Below, in pieces: positions 22,060 through 33,784 of a stretch of 64,000 bases of DNA (positions within the stretch are counted from its first letter, which is position 1; every line of letters starts with the position of its first letter). Made by a program: the position numbers and the translations under genes. The notes beneath the pieces are model-generated. The model was not told where the DNA came from. It saw nothing but the letters and a program-made list of their open reading frames with translations, and did no database searches. The DNA is from Limnanthes douglasii subsp. nivea. Lineage: Eukaryota; Streptophyta; Magnoliopsida; Brassicales; Limnanthaceae. The DNA is taken from assembly GCA_036936605.1 (NCBI GenBank), contig JAUPFV010000005.1, positions 127,793,572 to 127,857,571 of the forward strand, given 5' to 3'.

Positions 22060-22700
22060 ATGACTGAGTATGGAGGCATCTAGACAAGATGATGTTATGG
22101 TGATTGTGGAAAGATTTGATGTAGACCTGGAATACTTAGATCCTGATCCGGATTAGAACCAGGTAAGGGTGATAGCTGAAATAGCGACAGTATCCAACCT
22201 GTGCAGCTTCTTTGAATCTTTGACTATTTTTGGGGGAGATACTATGACTGCACCCTCAAGCTGCTCAAGAAAAAGACATGTAAAGAATCTAAGAACTCAA
22301 TTAGAAGGGAAACTGTCTCAACATCTCTATTAGATCCATGCTCCATTCATTGTCTTTGATGAAGATGACTTGAGAAATATTGTAGGAGATGTTGTAGTAA
22401 TAGGAGCATCTACTGAAGGAAATGATGTATGTCAAATCCTGATTGATATAGGAAGTTCAGAAATATCATGTTTTTATCAACTTACAATTAAATGAAGAAT
22501 CCCTCAATCATAAAACATTCGATTAGGACCATATTAGGATTTACTGGTAACTCAGCCGATGTGATTGGAGAGTTTGAATGAGAGGTCTTGCTAGGAAAAG
22601 GACCGTTCAAGAAGTTGGTGAGGGTTTTGTTTGTAGTAGTTGATTGTTCAACGTCTTAGAATGCCATATTTGGTAGGTCTTGGCTATCTAGGATGCATGC
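22060..22700 (+). pseudogene. Aspartic protease region of the gamma element
   Basis: Blocks in order: DVDLEYLDPDPD, LCSFFESLTIFGGDT, RKRHVKNLRTQLEGKLSQHL, FIVFDEDDLRNIVGD, then the active site as IDIGSS (Asp at 22445; Thr changed to Ile). ILGFTGNSADVIGEFE and GPFKKLVRVLF follow. Several in-frame stops make it inactive. Confidence 0.8.
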
Positions 22701-22736
22701 AGAAGCTTCTACTGTTCACTAAAGGTTCAATTAAAA

Positions 22737-23500
22737 TTGAAGGAAAAATTATTATCATTTTTATCTAATAATCTATATGTGTTTTCTTGGTGCAACGGGG
22801 ATGTAACTGGAGTACCAACAAGCGTGATCAGTCACAGGCCTGTGGTGCAAAGAAGAAGAGCTCTTTCCAGAGAAAAATTTGAAGCCGTAGTACAAGAAGT
22901 AGATCGTCTAAACAAGGTGGGACACATTAAAAAATCTCAATACCCTCTTTGGGCAGTTAACCTGGTCTTAGTAAAAAAAATAGAAAATGGCGTATGTGCC
23001 CTGACTTTACAAATCTTAATAGATCTTGCCGCAAGGAGTCGTTTCGAGTACCTTGGATAGATCAACTAGTAGATTACACATCTGGAAACAAGTTGTTATC
23101 CTTTATGGACCCTTTTTCCCGATATAATCAACTACTTTTATGACCGACATGAGGCTTTATTGTTATAAATTAATTCTTTTGGATTGAGAATGCTGGAGTC
23201 ATTTATCAGCGACTAGTAAATAAGGCATTTGCTAACCAGATCGGAAGAAATATAGAAGTGTACATTGATGATATGATGGTTAAAAGTCCTAAAGAGGAGG
23301 ACCACATATTCGACCTTTAATAGACTTTCTCTAATTTGGAAGCCATGGATTTGAAATTAAACTCTGAAAATGCACCTTTGGAGTACGATCTGGAAAATTC
23401 ATGGGTTACATTATAAGTGAGAAAGGGATTCAAGCTGACCAAGGGCAGCTGAATACTTTATTGGCAGCATTAAACCGGTTTATTTCAAGATCATCAGACA
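22737..23500 (+). pseudogene. Reverse transcriptase of the gamma element (degenerate)
   Basis: The open part 22737-23060 gives LYVFSWCNGDVTGVPTSVIS, then VVQEVDRLNKVGHIKKSQYP and VNLVLVKKIENG, the RT N-terminal blocks of Tat elements. The catalytic VYIDDMMVKSP is at 23258-23288 (YIDD at 23261-23272), in another frame from the N-terminal part. A short deletion removed part of the fingers region, around DFTDLNRACRKES. Inactive. Confidence 0.85.
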
Positions 23501-24430
23501 AGTGTGCTTAGTTTTTACAAGTTTTAAGAAATGCTACATATTTCAATTGGTCCCCTAAATGTGATCAAGCTTTCTTTGAAATCAAGAGACACATATCTTC
23601 ATCCAACACATTATTCAAACCTATAGATGGGGAAACGATTTATATGTATATAGCAATATCAAAGCATGTTGTAAGTGCGGTATTGGTACGAGAAGTTGAT
23701 AATTATCCTTGCCTTGTTTATTATATAAGTAGCATTTTGTTGAAAGCTGAAAAAATACTTAAAATTGGAGAAATTAGCCTTAGCATTGGTGATAGCAGCT
23801 AGAAAAATGAGGCCTTACTTTCAAGCACACTTTAGTTCAAACTTATTTTTTATTGACTAATTTGTTACAGAAAGCAGATATATCGAGACGGATGACCAAG
23901 TGGTTAGTTGGCTTGAAGATTATTATATTCACTTTGCATCTCGAACTGCAATCAAAGCTCAAGCTCTAAATGATTTTTTAGTTGCATTTCACTTTGAGAG
24001 GCCATGTGACGAAGCTCTAACCAGTAAACTTAAGAAGGAATGGGTAATCTAAACTGATGGTGGATCCAATACAATGGGTATGGAGCTGGTATTTGCCTAA
24101 TTTCTCTCTATGGTGATTTTATGTACCAGGCTATACGTTTTGGCTTCAAAACATCTAATAATGAGTCATAATATGAAGCAGCTATACCCAGATTGAGATT
24201 AGCTCACATATTTGGAGCCAAAAGAGTCTGATTAATAAGTGATTCACAACTACTCATTCATCAAACCAGGAAATATTACTTGATAAAATATCTAGAATAT
24301 TAAAAGAGATCAAAATCGGGTTAAACACATCGAATATGAGCATGTCATAAGATCAGAAAATTCAATGGCTAACTCTTTAGCCATTATAGCTTATTCTGAA
24401 GTGTATCATTGGATCATTATACAATAATGT
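23501..24430 (+). pseudogene. Dual RNase H region of the gamma element
   Basis: The first RNase H shows AISKHVVSAVLVREVDNYPC and LVYYISSILLKAEK (about 23655-23750). A second, additional RNase H starts at about 24040 with a WVI-stop-TDGGS segment (acidic active-site Asp at 24056) and ends with EYEHVIRSENSMANSLAIIA near 24340-24390. Two RNase H modules in tandem are established for the Tat lineage. Stops occur in both. Confidence 0.75.
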
Positions 24431-24466
24431 CCTTCCATAGTCACAACCACACAAATAAAGGGGAAA

Positions 24467-25691
24467 ATGGGAGAAAGCGGACATGTATCCATCATGGTTT
24501 CTAAAGATTGGAGAAAGGAGATCCAAGAGTTTATCATTAATGGAGTTTTACCTCAAGACAAGGATTCTTCCAAGAAGTTAAAGTACAAAGCTCATGGATT
24601 TCTGATTCTAATGGAGGTTCTTTATAATAAAAAATCCTTTAGCGTGCCTTTGCTACGCTGCCTCGGATCCGTGAATCTCAAAGTGTTCTATCTGAGCTAC
24701 ATGATGGCAAACAGTCAGCACATTGTGGGTATATATCTTTAGCTAGAAGGGTCTTGTTGGTAAGGTATTATTGGCCTTATATTATGGCAGATGCTAAAGA
24801 CTTAGTGAGAAGATGTGACCCTTGTCAAGGTTATAGAAATGAGATCCATGTGCCAGCAGTACCCATGGAATATGTCTTCGAATAAATAACATTTGACAGA
24901 GGGGGACTTGATCTAGTCGAACCTCTTCTGATTGTTTTATGAGGATGTCGTACTATAATTATGGGTAAAAGTTGCACCCTTGTCCAGGATAACATCTAAA
25001 GTAGTGATAAAGTTTATCTTTTTCTAGCATATGTTGCCAATTTGGTATTCCTAAGCGCATCACTACAGATAGTGGTCCTCAATTTGATAATAAAGATATG
25101 GAAATATTTTGTATTTAAAGAAGAAGTCAACATTGTTTCTCTTCTCATTTTTATCCTCAAACCAATGGACAAGTTAAGGTAGCAAACTGAACAATTTTAA
25201 CAAGTTTAAAAATGAATTTGGAGGGAGCGGCTGGAAAATGGCCAAGTTATTTACAAGAAATACTATGGGCATACCGAACTACTCCCTACATAGTCACTCA
25301 AGAGTATTCATTCGCTCTAGTTTCTGGAAAAGATGGAATTACACCTATAAAAGCTACCCTTCCTTCTTTCAGAGTTCAAAATTATTCCAAACAGAATAAT
25401 GAGAGAGCAGTAAGGGCTCAATTGGATTTAATTGTGGCAAGAAGAGTGAAAGCTCATCTAAGAACTGTGCATTACCAAAGCCTGGTGAGGAGCAGGTTTG
25501 CATCTAAAATAAGAAGAAGTAATTTTCAAGTCGGATACAAAGTGTTAAGAAAAGTATTTTTACACACTATAGAAAAGAAGTTAGGAAAGTTGGCTCCAAA
25601 TTGGGAAGGACCATACATCGTATATGAAAGGATCACGCAAGGAACGTACAAGCTTGTAGACAAAGAAGACAACCTTTTGAAGCACCTTTAG
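24467..25691 (+). pseudogene. Integrase of the gamma element (degenerate)
   Basis: The N-terminal part is open (24467-24742: KDWRKEIQEFIINGVLPQDK...LLRCLGSVN) and leads to a zinc-finger-like HCG...RRCDPCQGY segment near 24720-24830. The catalytic core is broken by stops, with a TDSGPQFDN-like block at about 25058. The C-terminal part is open (25212-25691): GKWPSYLQEILWAYRTTPYI, VKAHLRTVHYQSLVRSRF and KLGKLAPNWEGPYIVYERIT. Integrase would insert the cDNA into the genome. Confidence 0.85.
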
Positions 25692-25879
25692 AATGTTGTA
25701 CACCTAAGGTTATACTTAGAATTAAAATTATATTGCAAATATTTATTTTGTTTTACTTCAATGTAAATATTAGGGCATACTATTTCCTACCCTGTTGCCG
25801 CGGGGATGTTTTAATGAGGTGTCCGAATTCCAATCAATATATCATTACTTGCCTTTAAAAGTGTTTTTGGTATATTCTG

Positions 25880-26340
25880 TTGGATTAACGATATGTTGCA
25901 TTCGAATTGATTACCTTCTAATGGCTTTGGTGGATTAAATTTATGTTGCCTTCGAATGGCTTGGTTGGATTAAAGTTATGTTGCCTTTGAATGAACTACC
26001 TTCGAATGACTTTGTTGGATTAAAGTTATGTTGCCTTCGAATGGATTACCTTCGAATGGTTTGGTTGGATTAAAGTTATGTTGCCTTCGAATGGATTACC
26101 TTCGAATGGTTTAGTTAGATTAAAGTTATGTTGCCTTTGAAACCATTATCTTTAAATGTCTTGGTTGGATTAAAGTTATGTTGCCTTCGAATGGGTTACC
26201 TTCAAATGGCTTGGTTGGATTAAAGTTATGTTGTCTTCGAATAGATTACCTTCGAATGGCTTGGTTAAATTAAAGTTATGTTGCCTTCGAATGGATTACC
26301 TTCGAATAGATTGATCGGATTTAGTTTATTGCTTCGAATA
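25880..26340 (+). repeat. 50-bp minisatellite after gamma integrase
   Basis: TAAAGTTATG recurs at 25971, 26021, 26071, 26121, 26171, 26221 and 26271, exactly 50 bp apart. Each unit contains two CTTCGAATGG motifs. About eight to nine copies lie between integrase and the aORF, the hypervariable 3' region of Tat elements. Confidence 0.95.
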
Positions 26341-26621
26341 AAAGTTTTTAAACTTAGATCATTTTTAATAAAATACTTAGTATGGATCGGATATCAATGG
26401 AAGCAAAATATATATGAAGACATAAAGTACATAAGCGTGAAGATGACATAATATGCCTTTGAGTGATAATAAAAATCCGATCCACATGATAAAATGCCTT
26501 GTATACAAAAATGACTTATACAAACAGACTTGCTAGGTAATTCGATCCAAAAACAACAAAATGTCTTGCACACTTCAAGGACTTTAATTTAAAACACAAA
26601 CACATAAACACATAAAAATTG
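26341..26621. other. Spacer between minisatellite and aORF; no gene
   Basis: AT-rich 3' region of the gamma element. No convincing feature is visible beyond a few further TTCGAA motifs at the left end. Confidence 0.6.
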
Positions 26622-29480
26622 TTAACCTTCAGTTTTATTCTCTCCTGCTTCTTCTCCTTTCTTTGAATTATCTTCAACTGAATATTCCTCCGCTTCATCA
26701 TTAGGGTCGGATTCATCTGAAAAAACACCTAGTTTATCACCCGCTGATATTGTATGAAAAGGGATTTGCTCATAAGGCACAAACCTCCACAAAGGCCCAA
26801 GAGACCGCCTAGGAAAGGTTTAATAGAACAATATTACCATATCGGATTTGATTGATTCCTCCCTCTATTCCACGGAATCCAATACTATATAGGATTATGC
26901 ATCCACGATAGTGGCTATATCCTGAGCAGTTTTCTCCTTAAGAGAAGCAATTTCTTCTTCGTTCTTCTTAAGAATAGAAGCCATGCCTTCTTCTTTCTTT
27001 TTAAGAAGATCTTCTAAATTTTTCTTCTCCTCGGATAAATCGTTAATGGTACATTTATCCTAACTCTGTTGATCTTCTAAGGAGTTGATCTCTTTGGAGG
27101 TGGCTGATTGTAAACCGATATAGTGGGTGTGCAACTTCTCATGATCGGACTTGGTTTGAACTAGCTCATCATTAAGGTTTTTATTTTTTTTTCCCAAAGT
27201 CTCAACCTTGTCTTGCTCGACCTTGATAGACCCCTTCAGATTTTGATTTTCTCTTGTAAGTGAGGCAATATCCTTAACTTGAGATCTGACCTGCCTATCC
27301 AAGTCAACTATTGGCTTTACATAGCCTAAGACTGCATACTCTAGCTAATCGTGTTCCTTATAAAATTTGAAGGACTCTCCATCATATGTTACAACATTTG
27401 CAAGAGCGGCAGATTGGAGGAAAGCCTTGTCAAAGTCAGCATTGTCGAAGTCGTCAGAGTATAAGTTTCCTATGTCATCCAAATCAACATCACCTTCGAA
27501 AACAGCTTGGTTAGCGGTAGGAAACACCGGGGAAGAAGGATGAACAGGTGCTTCTTCTTGAGGATGAACATCTGTAGGAATGTTGGAGGGAAGGACTTCC
27601 GATCGGAGTGTGATCTCCGAACCAATGGAAGTTTTCTTCTTCTTTCTTGATCTTTTATCATTACCCTCTTTTTGCCCTTCATTTTCTTCACTGTTGAAGA
27701 TTTTGGTGGCTCTTTAGCCTCAGCAACAGTAACTACAACTGCCTCCAACAAAGCGACATTAATTTCATTTGGAGGCCCTGAACTCCCTAGTTCGGGAAAA
27801 ATTGAGATGAATTATCTCCCTTCTTCTTTTTCTTCTTCTTGATCCTATCAAGATGGCTATGGGCTCTATTCTTGGCTGGAAATCGTTTTTTACCATTAGC
27901 TTCCTCAGTCTTTTTGTAGATAGCAGAGAATCGAGAAGGTGAGGCAAATGTTTCCCATGAAAGCTCCCGAACTGGATTCGTTCTCCATGGATGAGCCTTC
28001 ACCATGTTCCATGAGGTAAAGCAATTGTGAAAAGCATTCGACCATTTTTCGGTGGCCCCCTGGTTCAATTTCGTAAAAGTTGTTTTTCACTCTTACAGAT
28101 GCTGTGAGAACAACTTTGAAAACACTGTAAAAAAATCTGATGTGAAAACCAATATCAAAACATAACAAAAGAAATCTTTTAAAATACTTACATGATCTTT
28201 TCGAGTATATAGTGAGCATACTCGAATTTCCTTTGGACGTAATCTTCTTGCCATTTTCCCAATTGCCGCTAATAAATAGGAACTGAGTCCTTTAGGGCTT
28301 TTTAGCCTCTAGAAAATCATGAACAACTTTATAGTCATTCCCCATGTTGAAGTAGTAAAAGGGGAAATGACCATTGTGGCATAAACCTGCTACAGTAGTA
28401 AACTCTTCCATGGGAATCAGAAGTTTCGACAGCGTTGAGGCAATGATGATGGTTAACAGTGTGTACCACGCGTTGGGGATTAATTCGCTTGGGAATAACT
28501 TCACTAACAGAAAATACCTCACTATTTTTGGGTCCAAATGAAACCTAGGACCCCAATTAAGACCAGTTCTCCTGCCTTGGAATCCATCGGATTATCATCA
28601 GGAATAGGAATCCTCACTTTGATTTATTACGGAAAGCCCTATTTTTCAGGATCCTATCCAGATCGGCAGTATGAGGATACATATAGGATATCTTTTGAAG
28701 GGATAGCAAATATTTGACACTGGCCTTAGAATAATTGGGCCCAACTCACCCTATAAGACACTCTGGAAATGGTTTGGACTCTACCAAGACATATTTTTCC
28801 CTTTTCTCCTAAACCACGTTCTGAGTCTCTCTAGTGTGTCCGGACGTCTCCACAAGTGTATCTTCCCCACTATCGTACATCTTCTCTTCCATAACCTATG
28901 GTATTTGTTCTGAACGTTCATTAGGTTTTACAACTAGATTTTCTTCCTCCGTTTGAAGAGGCTCAACAGATGAAGTGGTGCAATTTATATTTGAAGCAAG
29001 TCACGAAGGAAGCTCTATTGTTAAACCATCTCTCAAGGTTATAACAGGCCTAGAGGAATTTCTAGCATCAGTAGGCACAGCATGATGTTTGTACTTCTCT
29101 GTGTGTTGCTGGTGTTTTGTCTTTATGCTTAGAAAGCCTAGTGATTCTTTGAGGAGTACTTTCCTCAATGTCCGACCCCATGACAATAAAAGTTTAGGGT
29201 GGTTTGTAACTACTAGAGGGTTTCTTAACTAACTCAATCGATGGGTCAGGGGTTGTAAGAGATTGAGCAAGAGGGCTAAGATTGGAAACGAATGGTTGTC
29301 TATTAGATAAAAAACTTATGTCTGGTTTTGGAATCTGATTTACAACTAATCCACCGGGTGAAGCAAGTAATCCGACAGCGATACGGGCCCTCCTTTTCTC
29401 TTCCTTCAATTTCGATAGATTGAGTCAACCTCCTTTGATTAATGCAGTCCTCGTTGTACACATACAAACTTTAGATAATA
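26622..29480 (-). pseudogene. Antisense ORF (aORF) of the gamma element
   Basis: Read from about 29480 down, the N-terminus carries an LIKGG-stop-LNLSKLKEEK segment and RRARIAVGLLASPGG, matching the delta-element copy at 41203 (LVKGGWLNLSEL and RIAVGL). A low-complexity Ser/Pro region follows, then VRYFLLVKLFPSELIPNAWY (28537-28460), which resembles the Transposase_28 type. A GHFPFYYFNMGNDYKVV segment comes next, then a 90-bp intron (28102-28191) and GATEKWSNAFHNCFTSWNMV. After that come Lys-rich segments, a coiled coil (27060-27302, SLTRENQNLKGSIKVEQDKV) and an acidic tail ending DNSKKGEEAGENKTEG at 26622. It is antisense to gag-pol and interrupted by stops. Function unknown. Confidence 0.78.
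28102..28191 (-). other. Candidate intron in the gamma aORF (90 bp)
   Basis: On the minus strand GATCAT precedes GTAAGTATTTT, and TTGTTCTCACAG precedes CATCTG. It lies at a place comparable to the 74-bp intron of the beta aORF, after the Transposase_28-like block, which supports a shared spliced structure. Confidence 0.55.
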
Positions 29481-29888
29481 CTAGAAGAATGATTGAAGAG
29501 AAGACTATTTTTGAAAGATTAGATTTCCTTTCTCTATCTAGAAGATTGAAATATTTTATCACTCTAAGAAATAGAAACAATGAAAAATTACTCATATATT
29601 GTTAAATATACACTTTAGTGTTTTACCTTAGGAAGATTAACCAACAACAATGATTAAAAGGGGTTATTAAATGTAGCTACTTTATATTCTAAGTATTATA
29701 TACAATTACCAAAGGTAAAACCGGTCAGTAGGTCCAGTTACCACTTGACACGTGTATTGGAAAGTTAATTATAAAGTTGTGACCTTTGGGTTACACATTA
29801 GCCCTCGAGATTCACTTCGGAAGCCAATCAAATTCGTTTATCATGTTAACTCTCCCAAAGTACTTCTGAGAGAGCTAAGGAGGCTAGA
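29481..29888 (+). other. Gamma 3' untranslated region and polypurine tract
   Basis: No gene. The purine-rich AAGGAGGCTAGA at 29877-29888 directly precedes the 3' LTR and is the likely plus-strand primer. A 61-codon plus-strand ORF at 29420-29605 is the complement of the aORF start. Confidence 0.6.
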
Positions 29889-30220
29889 TGATAGGATCAG
29901 AATATATTAGAAGTAGGTTTGGAGAGCATTTCAAATTTCTTTGGAATGACAGTTCGAACTATTAATTAAAATATTGATGAATAACTTGTGTGCCTAGCAA
30001 AGTAAGTTAAGTGCTTGCTTCATCTCATCTTGGGCCTCCAAGCCCACCTACCTAACCCGAATATATGAACCGACTCGGTTAGCCCATGAGTTTTATAAAT
30101 AAGGTCAAGAACAACATTTAATGGGATAACAAAATTATCTCTCTTAAATAGTTTAAATATAACATTTCTTTTCTCTCTATACACTCTATAAAAAATCTAA
30201 TACATTCCACAAATACCCCT
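29889..30220 (+). mobile_element. 3' LTR gamma (332 bp, end deleted)
   Basis: It matches 19579-19920 from TGATAGGATCAGAATATAT to CAAATACCCCT, then stops. The final ~22 bp present in the 5' LTR (CAATCAGTTTTTACCTTC and the terminal ATCA) are missing, and beta RNase H resumes immediately with TGGTAGAATGAC. Confidence 0.9.
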
Positions 30221-30900
30221 TGGTAGAATGACTAAATGGTAAGTGGAGTTGAGGGATTTTGATATAAATTTAAATCCTCGAACATCAATTAAGGTTCAAG
30301 CTTTAACAGATTTTTTGGTCCAGTTTCATTCAAGTTGATTGGATGAGAGGACAGTTAAAGAATTACGACCAGAAGTTGCAACATGGGTGGTTCGAACTGA
30401 TGGTGGTTCTAACATATTAGGATCGAGCGCTGGTTCCATTGATTGCTCCATCTGGAGAAGCTATGTACCATGTTATTCGATTTGGGTTTCATGGGTCGAA
30501 TAACAAGGCTGAATACAAGGCTGCATTGGTTGGTTTAAGGCTTGCAAGTATTTGTGGGGAAATTTCAGTTTCATTAGAGACAAATTTGTAGTTGATGGCA
30601 AATCACATGACTAGAATATCCGAGGCTAAGAAAGATCAGTTAATTTTGTATCTTCATGAACTTTAAGGGTTGACTCTTTTGTTCAATGAAGTGATTGTTG
30701 CGCATAACAATTGTGTAGATAACATAGTTGTTGATTCTTTAGCAACTATTGCATACACAGAAGAATATCAATAGATAGTGCTACAAGAAAGTCCTTCGAT
30801 TTTAACAAGATCACAACAGTATAAGTATGCTGATGAAGTATTTGTCACTCCAGAAGTAGATCAAGGCGACTGGCTATCTAACATAGTACCATTTTTTCTT
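30221..30900 (+). pseudogene. RNase H end and second RNase H of the beta element
   Basis: GRMTKW-stop-VELRDFDI continues the RNase H cut at 19578. A second RNase H begins near 30390 with VVRTDGGSN and contains NNKAEYKAALVGLRLAS (about 30500-30550, frameshifted relative to the start) and VAHNNCVDNIVVDSLATIAY (about 30695-30755). It would remove RNA from the RNA/DNA hybrid. Stops and frameshifts are present. Confidence 0.75.
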
Positions 30901-31964
30901 AGAGAAACGTTTCCTCAAGATGTTAATTCAGCTTAGAGATTGATGTACAAGGCTCATTGTTATAGAGTGTTAGGTGGGGTGTTATAGAGTGTTAGGTGGG
31001 GTGTTGTATAAGAAGTCTGCAAGTAGACCACTATTACGGTGTTTGGGAAAGCAAGAATCTCAAGAAATTTTATCCAAATTACACGAAAGGGAAGGGTCAA
31101 CTCATTGTGAATTCAAGTATTTGACGCAAATGGTTTTATTGGTAGGTTATTATTGGCATTCGATCATGAATTATGCTAAGAAAATTAGTACGAGGCTCTG
31201 ATACTTGTCAATGTTTTGATAATTCTATTCATAAACCAACAGTACCACTTACTTCCCTATCTAAAGCGGTTCCTTTTGATAGATGAGGAATAGATCTTGT
31301 AGGGCCATAACATATGGTTTTGGGAGGACAGCAAATTATTATTGTAGTAGTAGACTATTTTTTGAGGTGGGCTGATGCTATCAAGTTTATTGTGAATAAT
31401 ATTTGTTGTGATTTTAGAGTTCCTTGAAAGATTAGTACAAATAATGGTTCTAAACTTAACAATAGAAAAATGGCTTCTTTGTGTAATTCGAGGGGTATTG
31501 TATATTTTTTTCTACACATTTTCATCCTCTAGAAAACGGTCAATTGGAAGTAACTAATAGGTCTATTTTAGAAGGGTTGGAGAAACATTTGACATGTGTT
31601 GCTGGAAAATGGCCAAATTATTTTCAAAAGGTGTTATGGGCTTATTGAACAACTCCTAGGGAAGCTACTCAATAGACTCATTTTGTCTTAGTGTATGGAA
31701 TGGATGTTATAAGCCTTTCAGAATCAACTTTACCTTCTTATAGATTACTTCATTATTCTTAGGAGTCAAATGGAAGCAAAGAGGACAGACCTTGACTTGA
31801 TCAAAGAGAAGAGGGCTAGAGCACATCTAAAGTCGACTCATTACCAAAATTTGATGATGAGTCGTTATAATTCAAAGGTAAAAAAAGAGATTTTAAGGTG
31901 AGTGATAAACTTTGAGGAAAATATTTATGCATATAAAGGATAAGCGGCTTGGGAAGATGACTCC
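30901..31964 (+). pseudogene. Integrase of the beta element, main part
   Basis: The N-terminal zinc-finger region is open (30974-31201): LLRCLGKQESQEILSKLHER, EGSTHCEFKYLTQMVLLVGY and YWHSIMNYAKK. Core blocks FDR-stop-GIDLVGP and IIIVVVDYFLRWADAIKF follow at 31270-31390, and KISTNNGSKLNN at about 31429 in place of the usual TDNG, so the catalytic Asp is changed. The C-terminal segment RADLDLIKEKRARAHLKSTH leads to DKRLGKMTP, where the frame is cut at 31964. It continues at 32840 (NWEGPYVVI) and 34350. Confidence 0.8.
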
Positions 31965-32834
31965 TAATAAACTCCTCCTAGAATCGGCACTCTGAAATGG
32001 GATAGGGATAACTTTGCAACCAGGAACCCAAAAGGATTCAAGGATCAAAGGATGTGGATCGATAGGTCACACAAAGGTTGTGGAAAGGCCTTTGATATTC
32101 CAACTGATCTTCCTTTAGATATGACGCACCAAATGAAGAGCAAGTTTTCTTGTGGATATTACACACCAACAAGAGAAGAGTATAACTTAAGAGTTTTTTC
32201 AGAATCAAAGATAGTCTAACCATTAGAATTCTGAGTACATAGTTTTTATAGGAGAAAGAACTACCCTTGAACACAATTAAGGCTGTTCTTGGAAACATAA
32301 TGCATGCCTCTAAAACAATTAAGGCTTTTCTTGGAAACAAAATGCTTTAATACTGAAAATACAAAATATTAATGATATAAGCTGGAAATCAGACCCTTCC
32401 CTCCTCCAAGGACGTGGCTTTTGGTGTAGATGGGCCTTGGACTTTTATTTCAACAAATGGGCAATGGTGAAGTAAAACAATTGCCTCATTAAAAACCTTG
32501 TCAAGAAAACCCATTGAGACAAAACTTGAACAAGGGAAAAAGAGTACAATCGAGACACTTTCTCATTTGTTGAAATCAATTAGCTTGAATCAAGACCAAA
32601 GTGGTTTCAAAAGCTTTTCCACCATACTTGCTGTTTTGATCACGTGGATTCTCTAGTTGATTAAGCAATCCTCCAACAGATTTGTTAAATTGTTTTGCTC
32701 TTTATCGAGTTGTTGCACCAGCCGGTAGAATAAGAATATCTTCAACTTCAAGCTCATCTTCTTTTTTAAGTTGTTCATCTGGTTCTTGCACATTTCCACG
32801 TTCTAAGCTCCTTGTGTCATCTAGGATCACATCA
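31965..32834 (-). mobile_element. 870-bp LTR-type insertion with 5-bp TSD (ACTCC)
   Basis: On the minus strand it starts TGATGTGATCCTAGATGACA and ends GGAGGAGTTTATTA, so the termini are TG...TA (the related copy at 9643 ends TATCA). It is flanked by ACTCC at 31960-31964 and 32835-32839. Excision joins LGKMTP to NWEGPYVVI in frame. About 660 bp match 8981-9643. The first ~200 bp resemble a retrotransposon coding end (ILPAGATTR on the minus strand), so it may be a long solo LTR or a 3'-terminal fragment. Confidence 0.82.
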
Positions 32835-33482
32835 ACTCCAAATTGGGAAGGTCCTTATGTGGTGATATAACGAGTCAAGCAAGATACATATCGCCTCCAT
32901 GATAGAGAGTAGGGGTGAGATTCGGTCGGTTCGGTCGGTTTTTTTTTAAATTTTTAAACCAAACCGAAATAATTCGGTTTGTATATTATTAAACCGATTT
33001 AGTAATAAAAAAATCGATTTTTTCGGTTTCGATTTTTTTCGATTTCGGTCGGTTTTTCAGTTTTAATAATAATGCAGTTCGGTCGGTGCGGTTCGGTCGG
33101 TGTATCTTGCCATGCCTCATTTATGTAATAAGTAATTAAAAACTAATCATACTTTGGTGATGTCAATCTTGACTCTTTCATTTTTGTCTTTATTCGATTA
33201 CTGTACCAAACATATCCTTACATCAATATAATCAAACTATTTATTCAAACTTCCAAGTCTGACCATTGATTAAGAAAAATAAAATTCATTAAACCGAGAA
33301 ATTAGTTAAGTATATTAGTCTAATATAATAAATCTATTAATTAGTAAATATACGTAAAATATATTTTGGGTAATAAAATTTCAAATTGATGATACTTAAC
33401 AATTTTGATGGGAAATTCAACAGTGCTTGCTTAATAGTTTTTCTTATCAAATTCATTAATTTCAATCCTAAGTGATATCATC

Positions 33483-33606
33483 ATATATCTTAAACATGTT
33501 CGTTGTAATTCATTCGTAGTCTATATAATAATTGGCTAAGCCTTATATATCTTAAACATGTTCGTTGTAATTCATTCGTAGTCTATATAATAATTGGCTA
33601 AGCCTT
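33483..33606. repeat. 62-bp tandem duplication inside the hAT-like element
   Basis: Two adjacent, virtually identical 62-bp copies start at 33483 and 33545 (ATATATCTTAAACATGTTCG in each). Probably a replication-slippage event after insertion. Confidence 0.92.
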
Positions 33607-33784
33607 TGTTTGAACTACAAGTGTAAATAAAGCCAGTTATATCTACCCACATAATAGAAAGCAGTATTGCTTATTCTTTTCATTGACGTATTATCAAATT
33701 AGAAACTAAAAAAGTAGTTACAGCCAGGATTCGTACTCACAAACGTGGGTAATAAGAGAGGTTTAAGTTGTATGTGTACAACCA

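Larger units (their letters stand above)
19579..30220 (+). mobile_element. Gamma-family Tat retrotransposon, nearly full length (10.6 kb), nested
   Basis: The order is 5' LTR (19579-19942), PBS, gag, protease, RT, RNase H, second RNase H, integrase, 50-bp minisatellite, antisense aORF, polypurine tract, 3' LTR (29889-30220). It inserted into the RNase H of the beta element. The two LTRs share their sequence but have diverged visibly. The 3' LTR lacks its last ~22 bp and the adjoining target duplicate, so no TSD can be verified. A MITE (20426-20834) sits in its gag. Every ORF carries stops. Confidence 0.92.

Noticed and set aside
17213..25691. Endogenous pararetrovirus or other integrated virus
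   Set aside because: LTRs, the PR-RT-RNaseH-integrase order, dual RNase H and an antisense ORF fit a Tat-lineage retrotransposon. No movement protein or envelope is seen.
33000..33110. Hairpin around TTCGGTTTCGATTTTTTTCG as a terminator or ncRNA
   Set aside because: It is subterminal repeat sequence of the hAT-like element (CGGTCGG motifs); nothing else supports an RNA gene.
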